A stretch of 64,000 bases of DNA, taken from the NCBI RefSeq assembly GCF_001488575.1, contig NZ_LN831303.1, positions 248,001 to 312,000 on the forward strand, written 5' to 3'. Made by a program: the position numbers and the translations under genes. A model generated the notes under the pieces. It made no database searches. It was not told the DNA's origin and saw only the letters and a program-made list of their open reading frames with translations. The stretch's first letter is position 1, and every line of letters begins with the position of its first letter. Origin of the DNA: Halobacterium hubeiense. GTDB lineage: Archaea > Halobacteriota > Halobacteria > Halobacteriales > Halobacteriaceae. This document shows, piece after piece, positions 1-7,638 of the stretch.

Positions 1-391
1 TGTAGCATTTCCATATGTCGTCTTTCTCTTCGGTGCCGAGTCGCCAGCAGTTGGCGAAGTGCTGGCGGCGGGAGTCACGATGGTACTGGTCGAGCGCCTC
101 CTGGAATTCTTCGTCGGATGCTACGTCAATGTCTTCGTCCATGCGCTGTCGTTTTCGCATGGAGTCTGCTGCAAGAGCGCCTTTGAGAGAATTGTATCCG
201 CCAGGATGCTGGAGGATTCCTTCATTCTTGTCGTCGAAGTTCGTGAGGTGGTTGCAGAACAACCCCTCGGTGAAGTACGTCTCAAGCTGCCGTTTTTCGC
301 TCAGTGAGCGGTAGCGGCGGACAATCATCTGTTGGGAGGGGATGGGTGTGTACTCGGAGGCAGGTTTGCGAGAGGGGTTGAGAAAGATCAT
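1..391 (-). CDS. Partial hypothetical protein, DUF2971-like
   Basis: The N-terminal 130 residues of a protein that runs off the left edge. Reading the minus strand from the ATG at 391 gives an open frame with an early aromatic, FDDKNEG-containing segment (around residues 53-59) and later NCWRLGTEEKDDIWKCY near the edge. The pairing of an 'F..hL..FdD..EG' motif with a later 'CW....E...W..Y' motif is typical of DUF2971-type proteins, which are often found in defence islands and have no firmly known reaction. An internal ATG at 325 would give a shorter product; I chose 391 because the frame stays open and the residues between are plausible. Family assignment is tentative. Confidence 0.45.
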   Translation of the reverse strand, partial: MIFLNPSRKPASEYTPIPSQQMIVRRYRSLSEKRQLETYFTEGLFCNHLTNFDDKNEGILQHPGGYNSLKGALAADSMRKRQRMDEDIDVASDEEFQEALDQYHRDSRRQHFANCWRLGTEEKDDIWKCY

Positions 392-691
392 ACGCATACC
401 TCTATAGGAGACCATAATAACAATTTGTTTCCAGATAATCGGAGAGCGTCGGTCGTCCGCAGGTCACGCGGTTATTTAGAAGCGATTTTCCATAGCGGAC
501 TAGTTGCCTACCCCTGTTGACATCTGTCCCAGAGGCCAAGTAATCTCACATCCCAGAAAGCGCCTTGATGCATACACGCTCTGTATCTCGCACGCAATTT
601 GTATCAGTTTCTAAGGATTTTAACAGAGCCACGAAAGCAAAGTTGATATAGAGGATAATTTTGGAAAAGCACTCAGTCCTGTCAGACGGTT
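392..691. other. Intergenic, AT-rich, no gene seen
   Basis: About 300 bases between two minus-strand genes. It is AT-rich, contains no convincing reading frame, and should hold the promoter of the leftward partial gene (an AT-rich stretch lies at about 404-430) and the 3' end of the NTPase gene. I see no repeat or RNA structure that I can support. Confidence 0.5.
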
Positions 692-3385
692 CTAAGAGCT
701 ATTTTCGCCTAGTGAGTTATCTACCACATACAGTTCATATGAGGGAAGGTCGAATGAAGCTGTATTCTGTCCGTCTTTGCTTCTAAATTTTATTTCAGTC
801 CACACCTCACCACCGGTTGGATCGAATCCATCTAACCGATACTTGTTCTCACCATCCATCAGATGGATCACTTGCTCATGATCTGGCTTACCATCCCCTG
901 TTACGTCTTGTTTCACTGTTGCTTCTAACGCTGTATTCTTCGGGATATCTGCCCCCAGATTAATCGCAACCGGACGTGATGAGACACTTTGTTTCTTTGT
1001 CTCAACGGAGAGGTTTTGAGGATATTTGGGGATTTCTATATTTGCACCTTTGTACTCTTCGGGATTTATCGACCGAGCAATTGACAAATGCCTTTCTCCC
1101 TCTTCTGCTTGGTTTAGTTCTTCTTTAAGAAAGGTGCCGTACTCATAGTGAATATCGGCATTCTGCGGCTCCAATTGCAGTGCCGATTCAAAGTGTTGTT
1201 TGGCTTCCTGAGACTCCGAAAATTCGTCATTTAGAAGGTTTGCATAATTCAAATGTGCCAACGTATGGCTGGGGTCAATTGATAATGACCTCTCAAAGTG
1301 TTGCTTTGCTTCTGTAGGCCGATTAAGATCTTCCTTCAGCAGAACACCGTAATTATTGTGTGCCGGTGCATGATTAGAATGCTCTTTCAGCGTTTTCTTA
1401 TAGTATTCTTCAGCTTCTTCTGGCCTATCAAGGTCCCTGTGTAACACTAATCCAAGATTGTAAAGTGCTTCCACAAATTCAGAATCAAGTTCTAAAGCTC
1501 GTCGGTAGTAATCTGCAGCAGCTTCTGGACGGCCTAATGACTGTTGAAGTAATAGGGCATAGCTATAGTATGCCTCCAGAAATTCTGGATCGTACTCAAT
1601 TGCTTTACGTAAATGGATCTCAGCTTCTGTTGGATTGCCCTGATGCTTTGCGAGCAATAGTCCATAGTTGAAGTGAACCTCGGGAAATGTGGGATCCAGA
1701 TCTAATGCCGCTTTCCATTGATCTATCGCTAATGAGATACGGCCCCATTTCGAGAACGCAGCCCCGGCATTCAGGTGAGCTATCGGCTGTGTATATGTAG
1801 GCAACGACTCCTCCTCTGATAGAAGCACATCAGACAATTCTGAAGCATCGTCACGAGCACGGACCTGAATTGCTTCAAGTTGTATGTCGTGGATATAATA
1901 CTGTGTTTGGCGAGAAACGAGATCCTTTCCCCGAATATCTATCCATTGTCTTTTTTCTTTAAGTTTCTCAACAGACTTACGAAATCGTCCTCGGTCACCA
2001 CTTAGCAGTTCAAGGTAGATTGTACGGACGAGCTTAGAATAATACGGTAAATTTAGATCATACAATAACTTCATCGATGCTAATACATACCATTCGTCTC
2101 TTGAATCTGATTGAAGTGCTTCATACTGTATACGCCAGAGATCTTCAACATTATCTGGTAAAGCCTCTACATCGCTAATAGTGAGTTCGTCGTCGGTAGT
2201 TCCGAGTACGGCATCAATATAAATCGGTGCAGAGCGAGAAGCGGTTTGGTCAATTAAGGCTTCAAGCACTTCATTGGTTGCTGACACATCGTATTTGTCT
2301 GCCATCCGAACTGCGAGATCGTGTATGAAATCAAGACTTACATTTTCGACCCTTAGTTCCTCAAAATCATACCAGACACTTTGTTCGTCGTCAAATGAAG
2401 CAGGAAGATTTCCGGGTACATTGTGGAGTTGTCCTGATCGTGCCTCCAACAGTGCGTATAGAGTATGCCCATTCGAATTGAGAGTGTGTGACAGTTCATG
2501 TATGGTTGATTCAAGAACTAGACTCTCTCCTCCTTCGTCTATTCGGTGAATGTCTTCCCAAACGAGTAGCACATCTCCGGTAAATTCTTCGCGTGTGATT
2601 CCTTTTACATCAGCAGAATCAAGCATTCGTTCATCAGGCAGCAAAATGTGATCGACCGAATCCTCAGGGAGACGATTGATAAAAGCAGATAAGATACGTG
2701 TTTTTCCCGCACCAGATGGCCCGACGACTACATATCTACCGGGGTCTGGGTTCTTGGGAACTTCCTGCCTGTCAACAAATTCTATAGCATTTTCTGGCAG
2801 GAGCGTACTTATCACACTTTCCCGGTCTTCAGGGAATGAGTAAAGGGTGTACGGGCGTCGGTACGCGAGTTGATCGAATTCCTCCCGAATCGCAGCCAAT
2901 TCGTCAAGAGCATCAACCTGAAATTCAGCCTGAAGTTGCCGGGACAGTTCTTCATTTTGGATGACTCGATCACGAAAATCGTCAACGACGTTCCGAAACT
3001 CCTCACTCAATAGTTTTTTGAGCTCCTCATTCGCTTCCTTGTCTAAATTCACATCTTCGACTTTATTGATTTCTTCAATTAGCCAGGTGACGGCTTCTTC
3101 CTCAGATTCGAACACAATTTCTGTAAAATCAATCTGCTCAGCGACTATGTCCCAATGGAATGCTAAAGACTGTAGTTCAAGATGATCCAAGTCTTTAGCT
3201 CGGCTCTTAATCCGGTCAATCAAAGAGCGATTGAACTCGGCCGCAAGCTGCCCGAACTCGTCGTTTATTTGGGTGTTCCGTGTTACCTCGTCTAGTTTCT
3301 CATGCACATCCGATTTGGTGGGAACTGTTCGGTTAGCGAGTACAGAAAAGAGAACCGGCGCTATTTCCAAACCAGTCATTGACAT
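692..3385 (-). CDS. STAND-like P-loop NTPase with C-terminal TPR repeats
   Basis: A large (897 aa) cytoplasmic protein. Residues 1-200 are helical and charged with no motif I recognise. A Walker A loop GPSGAGKT sits at 222-229 and a Walker B strand DVLLVWED at about 271-278. An all-helical region (300-520) follows, then about seven tetratricopeptide repeats (540-790; consensus A..NYG.LL......EA...F..AL.LDP). The last 100 residues look like a beta domain with a calcium-like DVTGDGKPD loop. NTPase plus repeat sensor is the architecture of STAND proteins, many of which are anti-phage. The reaction of the N-terminal part is unknown. The gene is much more AT-rich than the flanking transposase, suggesting transfer. 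ATG 3385 is used; ATG 3379 is two codons downstream and equally possible. Confidence 0.6.
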   Translation of the reverse strand: MSMTGLEIAPVLFSVLANRTVPTKSDVHEKLDEVTRNTQINDEFGQLAAEFNRSLIDRIKSRAKDLDHLELQSLAFHWDIVAEQIDFTEIVFESEEEAVTWLIEEINKVEDVNLDKEANEELKKLLSEEFRNVVDDFRDRVIQNEELSRQLQAEFQVDALDELAAIREEFDQLAYRRPYTLYSFPEDRESVISTLLPENAIEFVDRQEVPKNPDPGRYVVVGPSGAGKTRILSAFINRLPEDSVDHILLPDERMLDSADVKGITREEFTGDVLLVWEDIHRIDEGGESLVLESTIHELSHTLNSNGHTLYALLEARSGQLHNVPGNLPASFDDEQSVWYDFEELRVENVSLDFIHDLAVRMADKYDVSATNEVLEALIDQTASRSAPIYIDAVLGTTDDELTISDVEALPDNVEDLWRIQYEALQSDSRDEWYVLASMKLLYDLNLPYYSKLVRTIYLELLSGDRGRFRKSVEKLKEKRQWIDIRGKDLVSRQTQYYIHDIQLEAIQVRARDDASELSDVLLSEEESLPTYTQPIAHLNAGAAFSKWGRISLAIDQWKAALDLDPTFPEVHFNYGLLLAKHQGNPTEAEIHLRKAIEYDPEFLEAYYSYALLLQQSLGRPEAAADYYRRALELDSEFVEALYNLGLVLHRDLDRPEEAEEYYKKTLKEHSNHAPAHNNYGVLLKEDLNRPTEAKQHFERSLSIDPSHTLAHLNYANLLNDEFSESQEAKQHFESALQLEPQNADIHYEYGTFLKEELNQAEEGERHLSIARSINPEEYKGANIEIPKYPQNLSVETKKQSVSSRPVAINLGADIPKNTALEATVKQDVTGDGKPDHEQVIHLMDGENKYRLDGFDPTGGEVWTEIKFRSKDGQNTASFDLPSYELYVVDNSLGENSS

Positions 3386-3436
3386 ATCATTACCTGTCCA
3401 ATCGTCATAAAACCCTCCACGCTAACTACGACACCG

Positions 3437-5263
3437 CTAATGACTGGTGCCTTGTGAAAACCAAGAAGAATCTAATGTTTCTGGCGGATCAGCAAGATCT
3501 AACGTCACTTCATCGTCCTCGAACGCGCGGGTGAATCTGTTCGCCTTGACGAAGTTCTCCGAACTCAAATCATGATCCAGTTCCTCGGCACCCAGCACGT
3601 TCGCTACCGTCCACATGTTGTACATGAGGACGGCGAACTTGAAGTAGAACATCCGGGTCGCTAGCCGGGGCGATCCCGACTGCGCCAAGAAGTCGTTCTT
3701 GAGCTTCCGGTAACTCGTCTCGACCCCCCAGCGGTTGCGAAAGTCGGTGGCCAGCTCCAACGGGTCGACGTCGTCGTCATCAAGCGGGATATTCGTGTAG
3801 AAGATGATCCAGTTGTCGGTCGGATCATCGGGTTCACCCTGACGAAGTCGTGACCGCTTCTGGGACTTCACAGTGAACAACCAGTGCTTCTCGTCGTCGA
3901 TCCCGCCGAGGCCGTGAGGCACCGCTTCAGCCTCACTCTCCTTGGCAACTGCGAGCCGCTGGAGCCCCTCGATCTTCTGACCCGTGTCCGGGGCCTGGAT
4001 GATGAACCCCGTCCCGGTCGACTCGAGCGCACGCACCGAGTCAGTGGTATAGAATCCACTGTCCAGGTAGGCCCGGTTGAACGACGTCACCTGCGCGGCG
4101 TACCGGAGCAGCCGGCGCACGAGCGTTCCCTTGTCGGTGTCTGCCCGCGTCGGGACGGCTCGCATCGTCATCGGCGTGTTCGTGCCGACGAGAGCGAGCG
4201 TGGTGAACTGCCACGAGTAGTAGAAGTTCCGCTGGGGCTTCGTCTTCTGGATGTCTCGGCTGGCGTCACCCTGTCCGTACCACCCCCAGTCCGTACTGTC
4301 GATGGCGACCTCGTTGGTGTCGTCGAAGTACTCGTGCTCGAAAGCGATGTCGAACAGGGCACCGTTGGCCTGTCGGAACATTCGCGTGACGGTGTCTGGG
4401 TCGAACTTCAGAAGCTGGTGCCGGACGTTACTCGGGTCGACCGAGTTATCCGCGCCGATCCACGGCTTCAACTCCATGTTCTCACACGCCTGGTTCATGT
4501 GGATGTCGTGGATCGCCGCGCTAACGAATACCCGCAGGAGGAAGTCCCGCTTGAAGCTGATACTGTCGTCGCGGTCGAAGCTGAGGTGTCGGAAGACTTC
4601 AGCTCGGAGTTCACGGCTGAGCCTCTTGATGTACGGTGGCTTCCGTTCCTCAGTGTCCGGCGACGGCAGATCAGCGAACTGGTCGGCGTAGTGAGAGTCC
4701 TTGATGGCAGTGAGGACCTGCGCGACGACGCGGTCAAAATACCGCATCTGCCGTTCGGTCAGCCGATCGCCGAGCCGGTTCAGCGTGGGTTGGCTCACCG
4801 TCTCCGTGACTTTCAGCCGGTCCCGGAACTCAGCGTCATCTAGGTTCTTCGCCACATCCGTCTCCGATTCATCGGTCAGCCGGAGGTAGAGGTACACGCG
4901 GAAAAACTCCAGCGCGTCGAGTTTGCGCGAGAGGTCCTCGTGTTCCTCGACGCCGATGAAGAGATCCCGCAGCGGGAGCCGGCCAATCGCGCGGGCGAGA
5001 TCGCCGTCGGCCCAGTGGATGGCGGCGTAGAGCGCCTGCGGGAGGTTCACCCCCTCGTAGGGCGGGTCGTCGCCGGGGACCAGCGGGGCAGCACCCCAGT
5101 CGCCGTCCTCGAGGTAGTACGACTCGGGGAACTGGCCTGCTTCGGAGACTCGGACCACGTCGTCGTTCTCGTCGAGGTCGCCGGGAAACCAGTCGGTATC
5201 GACGAACGCCCCGCGGGCGAAGTGGTAGAGTTCCGTTTGGTTCTCGTCGGATTCGTCGCTCAT
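3437..5263 (-). CDS. DDE transposase, IS4-like
   Basis: A 608-aa transposase. The catalytic triad is visible: D322 in AIDSTDW, D401 in AYLDSGFY and E515 in RWGVETSYRKLKND, the last being the YREK-type signature of IS4-like enzymes. The N-terminal 200 residues are acidic and specific to the haloarchaeal branch. Length and an unbroken frame suggest an active enzyme. Its ATG overlaps the stop of the small gene upstream by 4 bases, so the two are cotranscribed. I could not find convincing terminal inverted repeats, so element borders are not given. GC content resembles the host rather than the AT-rich gene beyond it. Confidence 0.8.
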   Translation of the reverse strand: MSDESDENQTELYHFARGAFVDTDWFPGDLDENDDVVRVSEAGQFPESYYLEDGDWGAAPLVPGDDPPYEGVNLPQALYAAIHWADGDLARAIGRLPLRDLFIGVEEHEDLSRKLDALEFFRVYLYLRLTDESETDVAKNLDDAEFRDRLKVTETVSQPTLNRLGDRLTERQMRYFDRVVAQVLTAIKDSHYADQFADLPSPDTEERKPPYIKRLSRELRAEVFRHLSFDRDDSISFKRDFLLRVFVSAAIHDIHMNQACENMELKPWIGADNSVDPSNVRHQLLKFDPDTVTRMFRQANGALFDIAFEHEYFDDTNEVAIDSTDWGWYGQGDASRDIQKTKPQRNFYYSWQFTTLALVGTNTPMTMRAVPTRADTDKGTLVRRLLRYAAQVTSFNRAYLDSGFYTTDSVRALESTGTGFIIQAPDTGQKIEGLQRLAVAKESEAEAVPHGLGGIDDEKHWLFTVKSQKRSRLRQGEPDDPTDNWIIFYTNIPLDDDDVDPLELATDFRNRWGVETSYRKLKNDFLAQSGSPRLATRMFYFKFAVLMYNMWTVANVLGAEELDHDLSSENFVKANRFTRAFEDDEVTLDLADPPETLDSSWFSQGTSH

Positions 5264-5439
5264 TCGTCACAAACCGCCTCTCGGAGTTCCTCGTACAGAT
5301 CTGGGTGATTCTTCTTCAGAATCTCGGCATCGGTTTCCAGCTCGCTGATTCGTTGCCGCACGCGTGAAGCGGACTCGTACCGCTTGCTGTCGGCGACGTC
5401 TACCTCTCCGCTGATACGGTCACGATCTGTCTTAGTCAT
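5260..5439 (-). CDS. Small charged protein upstream of transposase
   Basis: A 59-aa charged, helical protein (MTKTDRDRISGEVDVADSK..) ending in LREAVCDE. Its stop overlaps the transposase start (ATGA), so it is translationally coupled and may be an accessory or regulatory protein of the element. In-frame ATGs at 5457 and 5478 would lengthen it. A TATAACC box on this strand at 5500-5494 would place the transcript start near 5472, which disfavours 5478. I do not recognise a family. Confidence 0.55.
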   Translation of the reverse strand: MTKTDRDRISGEVDVADSKRYESASRVRQRISELETDAEILKKNHPDLYEELREAVCDE

Positions 5440-5490
5440 GATTGCCGTAACTCCCATACCGCCATTCGTTGGTGGCATACAACTTAGACA

Positions 5491-5546
5491 TTAGGTTATA
5501 TCGCCATAAAGATTAGCTCATAGCACCACATTAGCTTATAACCTAA
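5491..5546. promoter_or_regulatory. Mirror-image divergent promoter pair
   Basis: A perfect 10-bp inverted repeat, TTAGGTTATA at 5491-5500 and TATAACCTAA at 5537-5546, places the same TATAACCTAA box facing outward on both strands, one toward the small gene/transposase pair and the other toward the HRAMP-like operon. Between the arms lie two near-identical direct copies, GATTAGCTCATA (5511-5522) and CATTAGCTTATA (5529-5540). The arrangement suggests shared control of the two divergent units. The assignment as a promoter is inferred from the archaeal TATA position, about 90-120 bases ahead of the plus-strand gene. Confidence 0.55.
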
Positions 5547-5580
5547 CCTTTATTGTCGCGGCGATACATGTCTCTGGTAA

Positions 5581-5642
5581 GAAGCACGGGACGCCGGTCA
5601 GAAGTTGGCCGGGACGGGTTGCAGCCCGTCCGACCGTGCTTC
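5581..5642 (+). ncRNA. Predicted three-way-junction RNA in HRAMP-like leader
   Basis: A 62-nt segment folds by eye into a closed three-way junction. A perfect 9-bp closing stem pairs GAAGCACGG (5581-5589) with CCGTGCTTC (5634-5642). Hairpin 1 pairs 5595-5600 with 5606-5611 around a GAAGT loop. Hairpin 2 pairs GGACGGG (5612-5618) with CCCGTCC (5625-5631) around TTGCAG. It lies within the expected 5' leader of the operon, downstream of the TATA box at about 5535-5541. Haloarchaeal mRNAs are mostly leaderless, so a long, tightly folded leader is unusual. It could be a cis regulator, a processed RNA bound by the RAMP proteins, or part of a mobile end. There is no homology evidence. Confidence 0.5.
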
Positions 5643-5655
5643 GTGGAGACGAAGC
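5638..5655 (+). promoter_or_regulatory. Alternative start-site hairpin with GGAG in loop
   Basis: GCTTCGT (5638-5644) pairs perfectly with ACGAAGC (5649-5655), leaving the Shine-Dalgarno-like GGAG (5645-5648) in a four-base loop immediately before the ATG at 5656. The 5' arm shares 5638-5642 with the closing stem of the upstream three-way junction, so the two folds exclude each other. This is the layout of a translational switch. The reading is from base pairing only. Confidence 0.45.
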
Positions 5656-5868
5656 ATGTCAATGAAGACATCCGCCGGACTTCAGGATTCCGGCACGACG
5701 GACGAATCGACCACCGAAAACGTGGAAGCTGACCTCGATCTTGCGGAACTGATCGAGCAGCACGAAAACATCGACTGGAGCGACGTGCCAGGCATCAGTG
5801 CTGCGGAAGCCGGTGCGTGGACAGCACGTCTGATCGAGGCGCGCGACACGGTTCAGGAGGGTCTGTGA
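5656..5868 (+). CDS. Small acidic protein, first gene of HRAMP-like operon
   Basis: A 70-aa acidic protein with a disordered start (MSMKTSAGLQDSGTTDES) and a compact C-terminal half (DLAELIEQHENIDWSDVPGISAAEAGAW). The ATG at 5656 is preceded by GGAG in the hairpin loop. Its stop shares one base with the next start (TGATG), so it is coupled to the following gene. I do not recognise the family. Position suggests a small accessory subunit or regulator of the RAMP complex, but nothing in the sequence shows a reaction. Confidence 0.6.
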   Translation: MSMKTSAGLQDSGTTDESTTENVEADLDLAELIEQHENIDWSDVPGISAAEAGAWTARLIEARDTVQEGL

Positions 5869-6245
5869 TGCAGCGTCGTCAATTCCTCGCCGCGACCGCC
5901 GCCCTCGCTGCGCTCCCACAGGCCGCGACCGCTGACACGGGTCGCGCCGAGGAGATCGTCGAAGACCGGAGCGTCACCGACGACGGGACGTACTCGGTCA
6001 CGGACTGTGGCTCCGTTCCAGGCGGGCTGAACAACGTCCACGTCACAGCGGACATGAACGACGGCCCGCTCGAGGTCGAAGGCGTTCACGAAGAGAACGG
6101 CTGGAGCGGCGTCGGACTCCGGTGGAGGTCCGGCCCCATCGAGGTCGGCACCGGCCTCGAACCCGACGACGCCCGCGACCTCGCCGCCCGGCTGGTGGTC
6201 GCCGCCGATGCTGCCGAAGGCAACCTCGGTGGAGGTGACGCCTGA
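5868..6245 (+). CDS. Tat-signal-like small protein, HRAMP-like operon
   Basis: A 125-aa protein that begins MQRRQFLAATAALAALPQAATA, an arrangement like a haloarchaeal Tat signal (RRxFL, hydrophobic stretch, AxA-like end). The rest is acidic and ends in a helix with DARDLAARLVVAADAAEG. The last third resembles that of the next gene (G...L.., then a helix with ..A..LA..L...A), so the two are probably tandem paralogues. A strong GGAGG lies just upstream of ATG 5868. An exported protein in an RNA-binding operon would be odd; the hydrophobic start may instead be a cytoplasmic helix or a membrane anchor. Confidence 0.6.
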   Translation: MQRRQFLAATAALAALPQAATADTGRAEEIVEDRSVTDDGTYSVTDCGSVPGGLNNVHVTADMNDGPLEVEGVHEENGWSGVGLRWRSGPIEVGTGLEPDDARDLAARLVVAADAAEGNLGGGDA

Positions 6246-6640
6246 TGCAGCGCCGCGAGTTCCTGGAAACGGCCGCGGCGGTCGCCGGAGCAGCTGCCGG
6301 CGATGTCCCCGACATCGAGATCGCCGACCAGCAGAACCGTCTGCTGGAACTGGCAGATCGTGACGACGCCGAGCGGTGGGCCTACCAGACGACGCGCAAC
6401 CTCGCACACGTCCGCTCGGGGTTGGTGAATGCTGAACTCGACGCCCTGTGTGAGGAACCGACCGGCACCGTCGAAACCTACTCCGTCGGTCGCGGTGGCG
6501 TCCCGCTCGGCTTCGAGGTCAGTACCGACGACGATGAGTCCGTCGGGACGCTCGTGCATCTCTCCGCGGAACAGGCCGAGGCGCTGGCCGTCGACCTGCT
6601 GGAACAGGCGCACGCCGCGAGGGAGGAAGCCGATGAATAG
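6245..6640 (+). CDS. Paralogue of preceding small protein
   Basis: A 131-aa protein starting MQRREFLETAAAVAGAAAGD, near-identical in its first seven residues to the gene before it, followed by a weaker hydrophobic stretch that would make a poor Tat signal. The middle is helical (RNLAHVRSGLVNAELDAL), and the end contains GTLVHLSAEQAEALAVDLLEQ, matching the last third of the upstream protein. ATG overlaps the previous stop by one base (TGATG). Likely a duplicated, diverging accessory subunit. Function unknown. Confidence 0.6.
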   Translation: MQRREFLETAAAVAGAAAGDVPDIEIADQQNRLLELADRDDAERWAYQTTRNLAHVRSGLVNAELDALCEEPTGTVETYSVGRGGVPLGFEVSTDDDESVGTLVHLSAEQAEALAVDLLEQAHAAREEADE

Positions 6641-6761
6641 CCCCCGCATCACAGCCCGTATCGTCCGCACGGAGAACGGCGAGAACTACACGGAGTACCG
6701 CGTCGGCGGCGTTTCGTATCCCTCGGCTGAGGCGGTCGAAGCGGCGCTTGAAACACGCTAA
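6633..6761 (+). CDS. 42-aa protein between small paralogues and Cas7-like gene
   Basis: A short protein (MNSPRITARIVRTENGEN.. ending AVEAALETR) that starts at 6633, overlapping the previous gene by 8 bases, with GGGAGGAAG just upstream as a ribosome binding site. The sequence looks like a small beta-beta-alpha fold with a V/I-R-x-YRV pattern. Coupled translation, an excellent ribosome site and operon position support that it is real. No family recognised. Confidence 0.55.
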   Translation: MNSPRITARIVRTENGENYTEYRVGGVSYPSAEAVEAALETR

Positions 6762-6774
6762 CCCTCACAAAATT

Positions 6775-7638
6775 ATGATTGAAGACATCGACCGCGACGT
6801 GTTCGTACGGATTCAGACCGACCTACTGGTGGTCGGAGACAGCATCATGACTGACCGGCACCACGCCTCAAACGGCAACTACGAGGACGACGATCCGCAG
6901 AACCAGATCGGCGGCATCATCCCCGCCTTCCCGCTCTCGGGGTGGCTTCGTCACGGGATGGAGGAAACCGTTCAGGAGTACGGCGGAACGGCCTGCCATC
7001 CCGGAGAAGCCAACGCGAACTTCATGAAGGACGGCGTCTACGACCGCGACCTGGACGCCGGCTACCACGAGAAGGGCGCGTGTACCGACGACCCGAAGGA
7101 GGACGACGGCTGTGTGGTGTTCGACCTCTTCGGTGGCTTCGGTGGCGTCCCCGGCAAGGTGATGCGCCGCCCGATCAAGTTCAACCCTGTCCGTTCCAGC
7201 GTGGACTACACGCGCGGCCAGGCTGAGGGTCACTACCGCCGGCTCAACCGGAACGTCGTCTCCCGCAATCGGGAGGACAACCGTGAACCGCTGCGGAACG
7301 CGGAGATTGACGCCGTCGCCAACCTCGATGGCTGCTGGCACCTCTCCTTCCGGGAGATGAAGCCGGAGTTCATCGGCCTGCTGGCCGAAGGCATCGACTT
7401 CCTCGATGCTCACAAGACGGACTTCATGCACCAGCTGGGCGGTGCCCGCAACTTCGGTGCGGGGATCGTCGACTGCGAGCTCATCAACCCGCTCTACGAG
7501 GAGCGCGAACTGAAGCGCGTCTTCGACCGCGGGAAAGGCAACACGAACGCGATGGGCGAGAAGGACGACCAGTGGGCCGAAGAGTACCGCCCGGCGTTCG
7601 TCGACGCGCTCGAGGAGCGCATCGAGGAGGGACCATGA
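6775..7638 (+). CDS. Cas7-like RAMP protein (HRAMP-type)
   Basis: A 287-aa protein with the order of motifs seen in Cas7/Csm3-type backbone subunits: an N-terminal strand with polar loop (VGDSIMTDRHH, 20-30), IPAFPLSGWLR (49-59) corresponding to the 'IPGSSLRGALR' helix start, GCVVFDLFGGFG (112-123) corresponding to 'CPVCRLFGS', and a glycine-rich loop LGGARNFGAG (221-230) near the end. Family members bind crRNA along the effector filament. ATG 6775 is chosen because the upstream TTG at 6748 would overlap the previous gene. It is coupled by ATGA to the next gene. No cas1, cas2, cas3, cas10 or array is present, which matches the derived haloarchaeal HRAMP system rather than a standard subtype. 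It could also be called a type IV or III-like relative. Confidence 0.65.
   Translation: MIEDIDRDVFVRIQTDLLVVGDSIMTDRHHASNGNYEDDDPQNQIGGIIPAFPLSGWLRHGMEETVQEYGGTACHPGEANANFMKDGVYDRDLDAGYHEKGACTDDPKEDDGCVVFDLFGGFGGVPGKVMRRPIKFNPVRSSVDYTRGQAEGHYRRLNRNVVSRNREDNREPLRNAEIDAVANLDGCWHLSFREMKPEFIGLLAEGIDFLDAHKTDFMHQLGGARNFGAGIVDCELINPLYEERELKRVFDRGKGNTNAMGEKDDQWAEEYRPAFVDALEERIEEGP

Noticed and set aside
3884-4843. 319-codon frame opposite the transposase
   Set aside because: Antisense shadow of a gene with clear DDE motifs; basic, Val/Arg-rich product typical of the complementary strand of acidic haloarchaeal genes.
3386-5560. Terminal inverted repeats of the transposase element
   Set aside because: The 10-bp inverted repeat at 5491-5546 lies wholly on one side, and no matching sequence was found near 3390-3440.
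6748-6774. TTG start for the Cas7-like gene
   Set aside because: It overlaps the preceding small gene, adds nine unlike residues, and a normal ATG exists at 6775.
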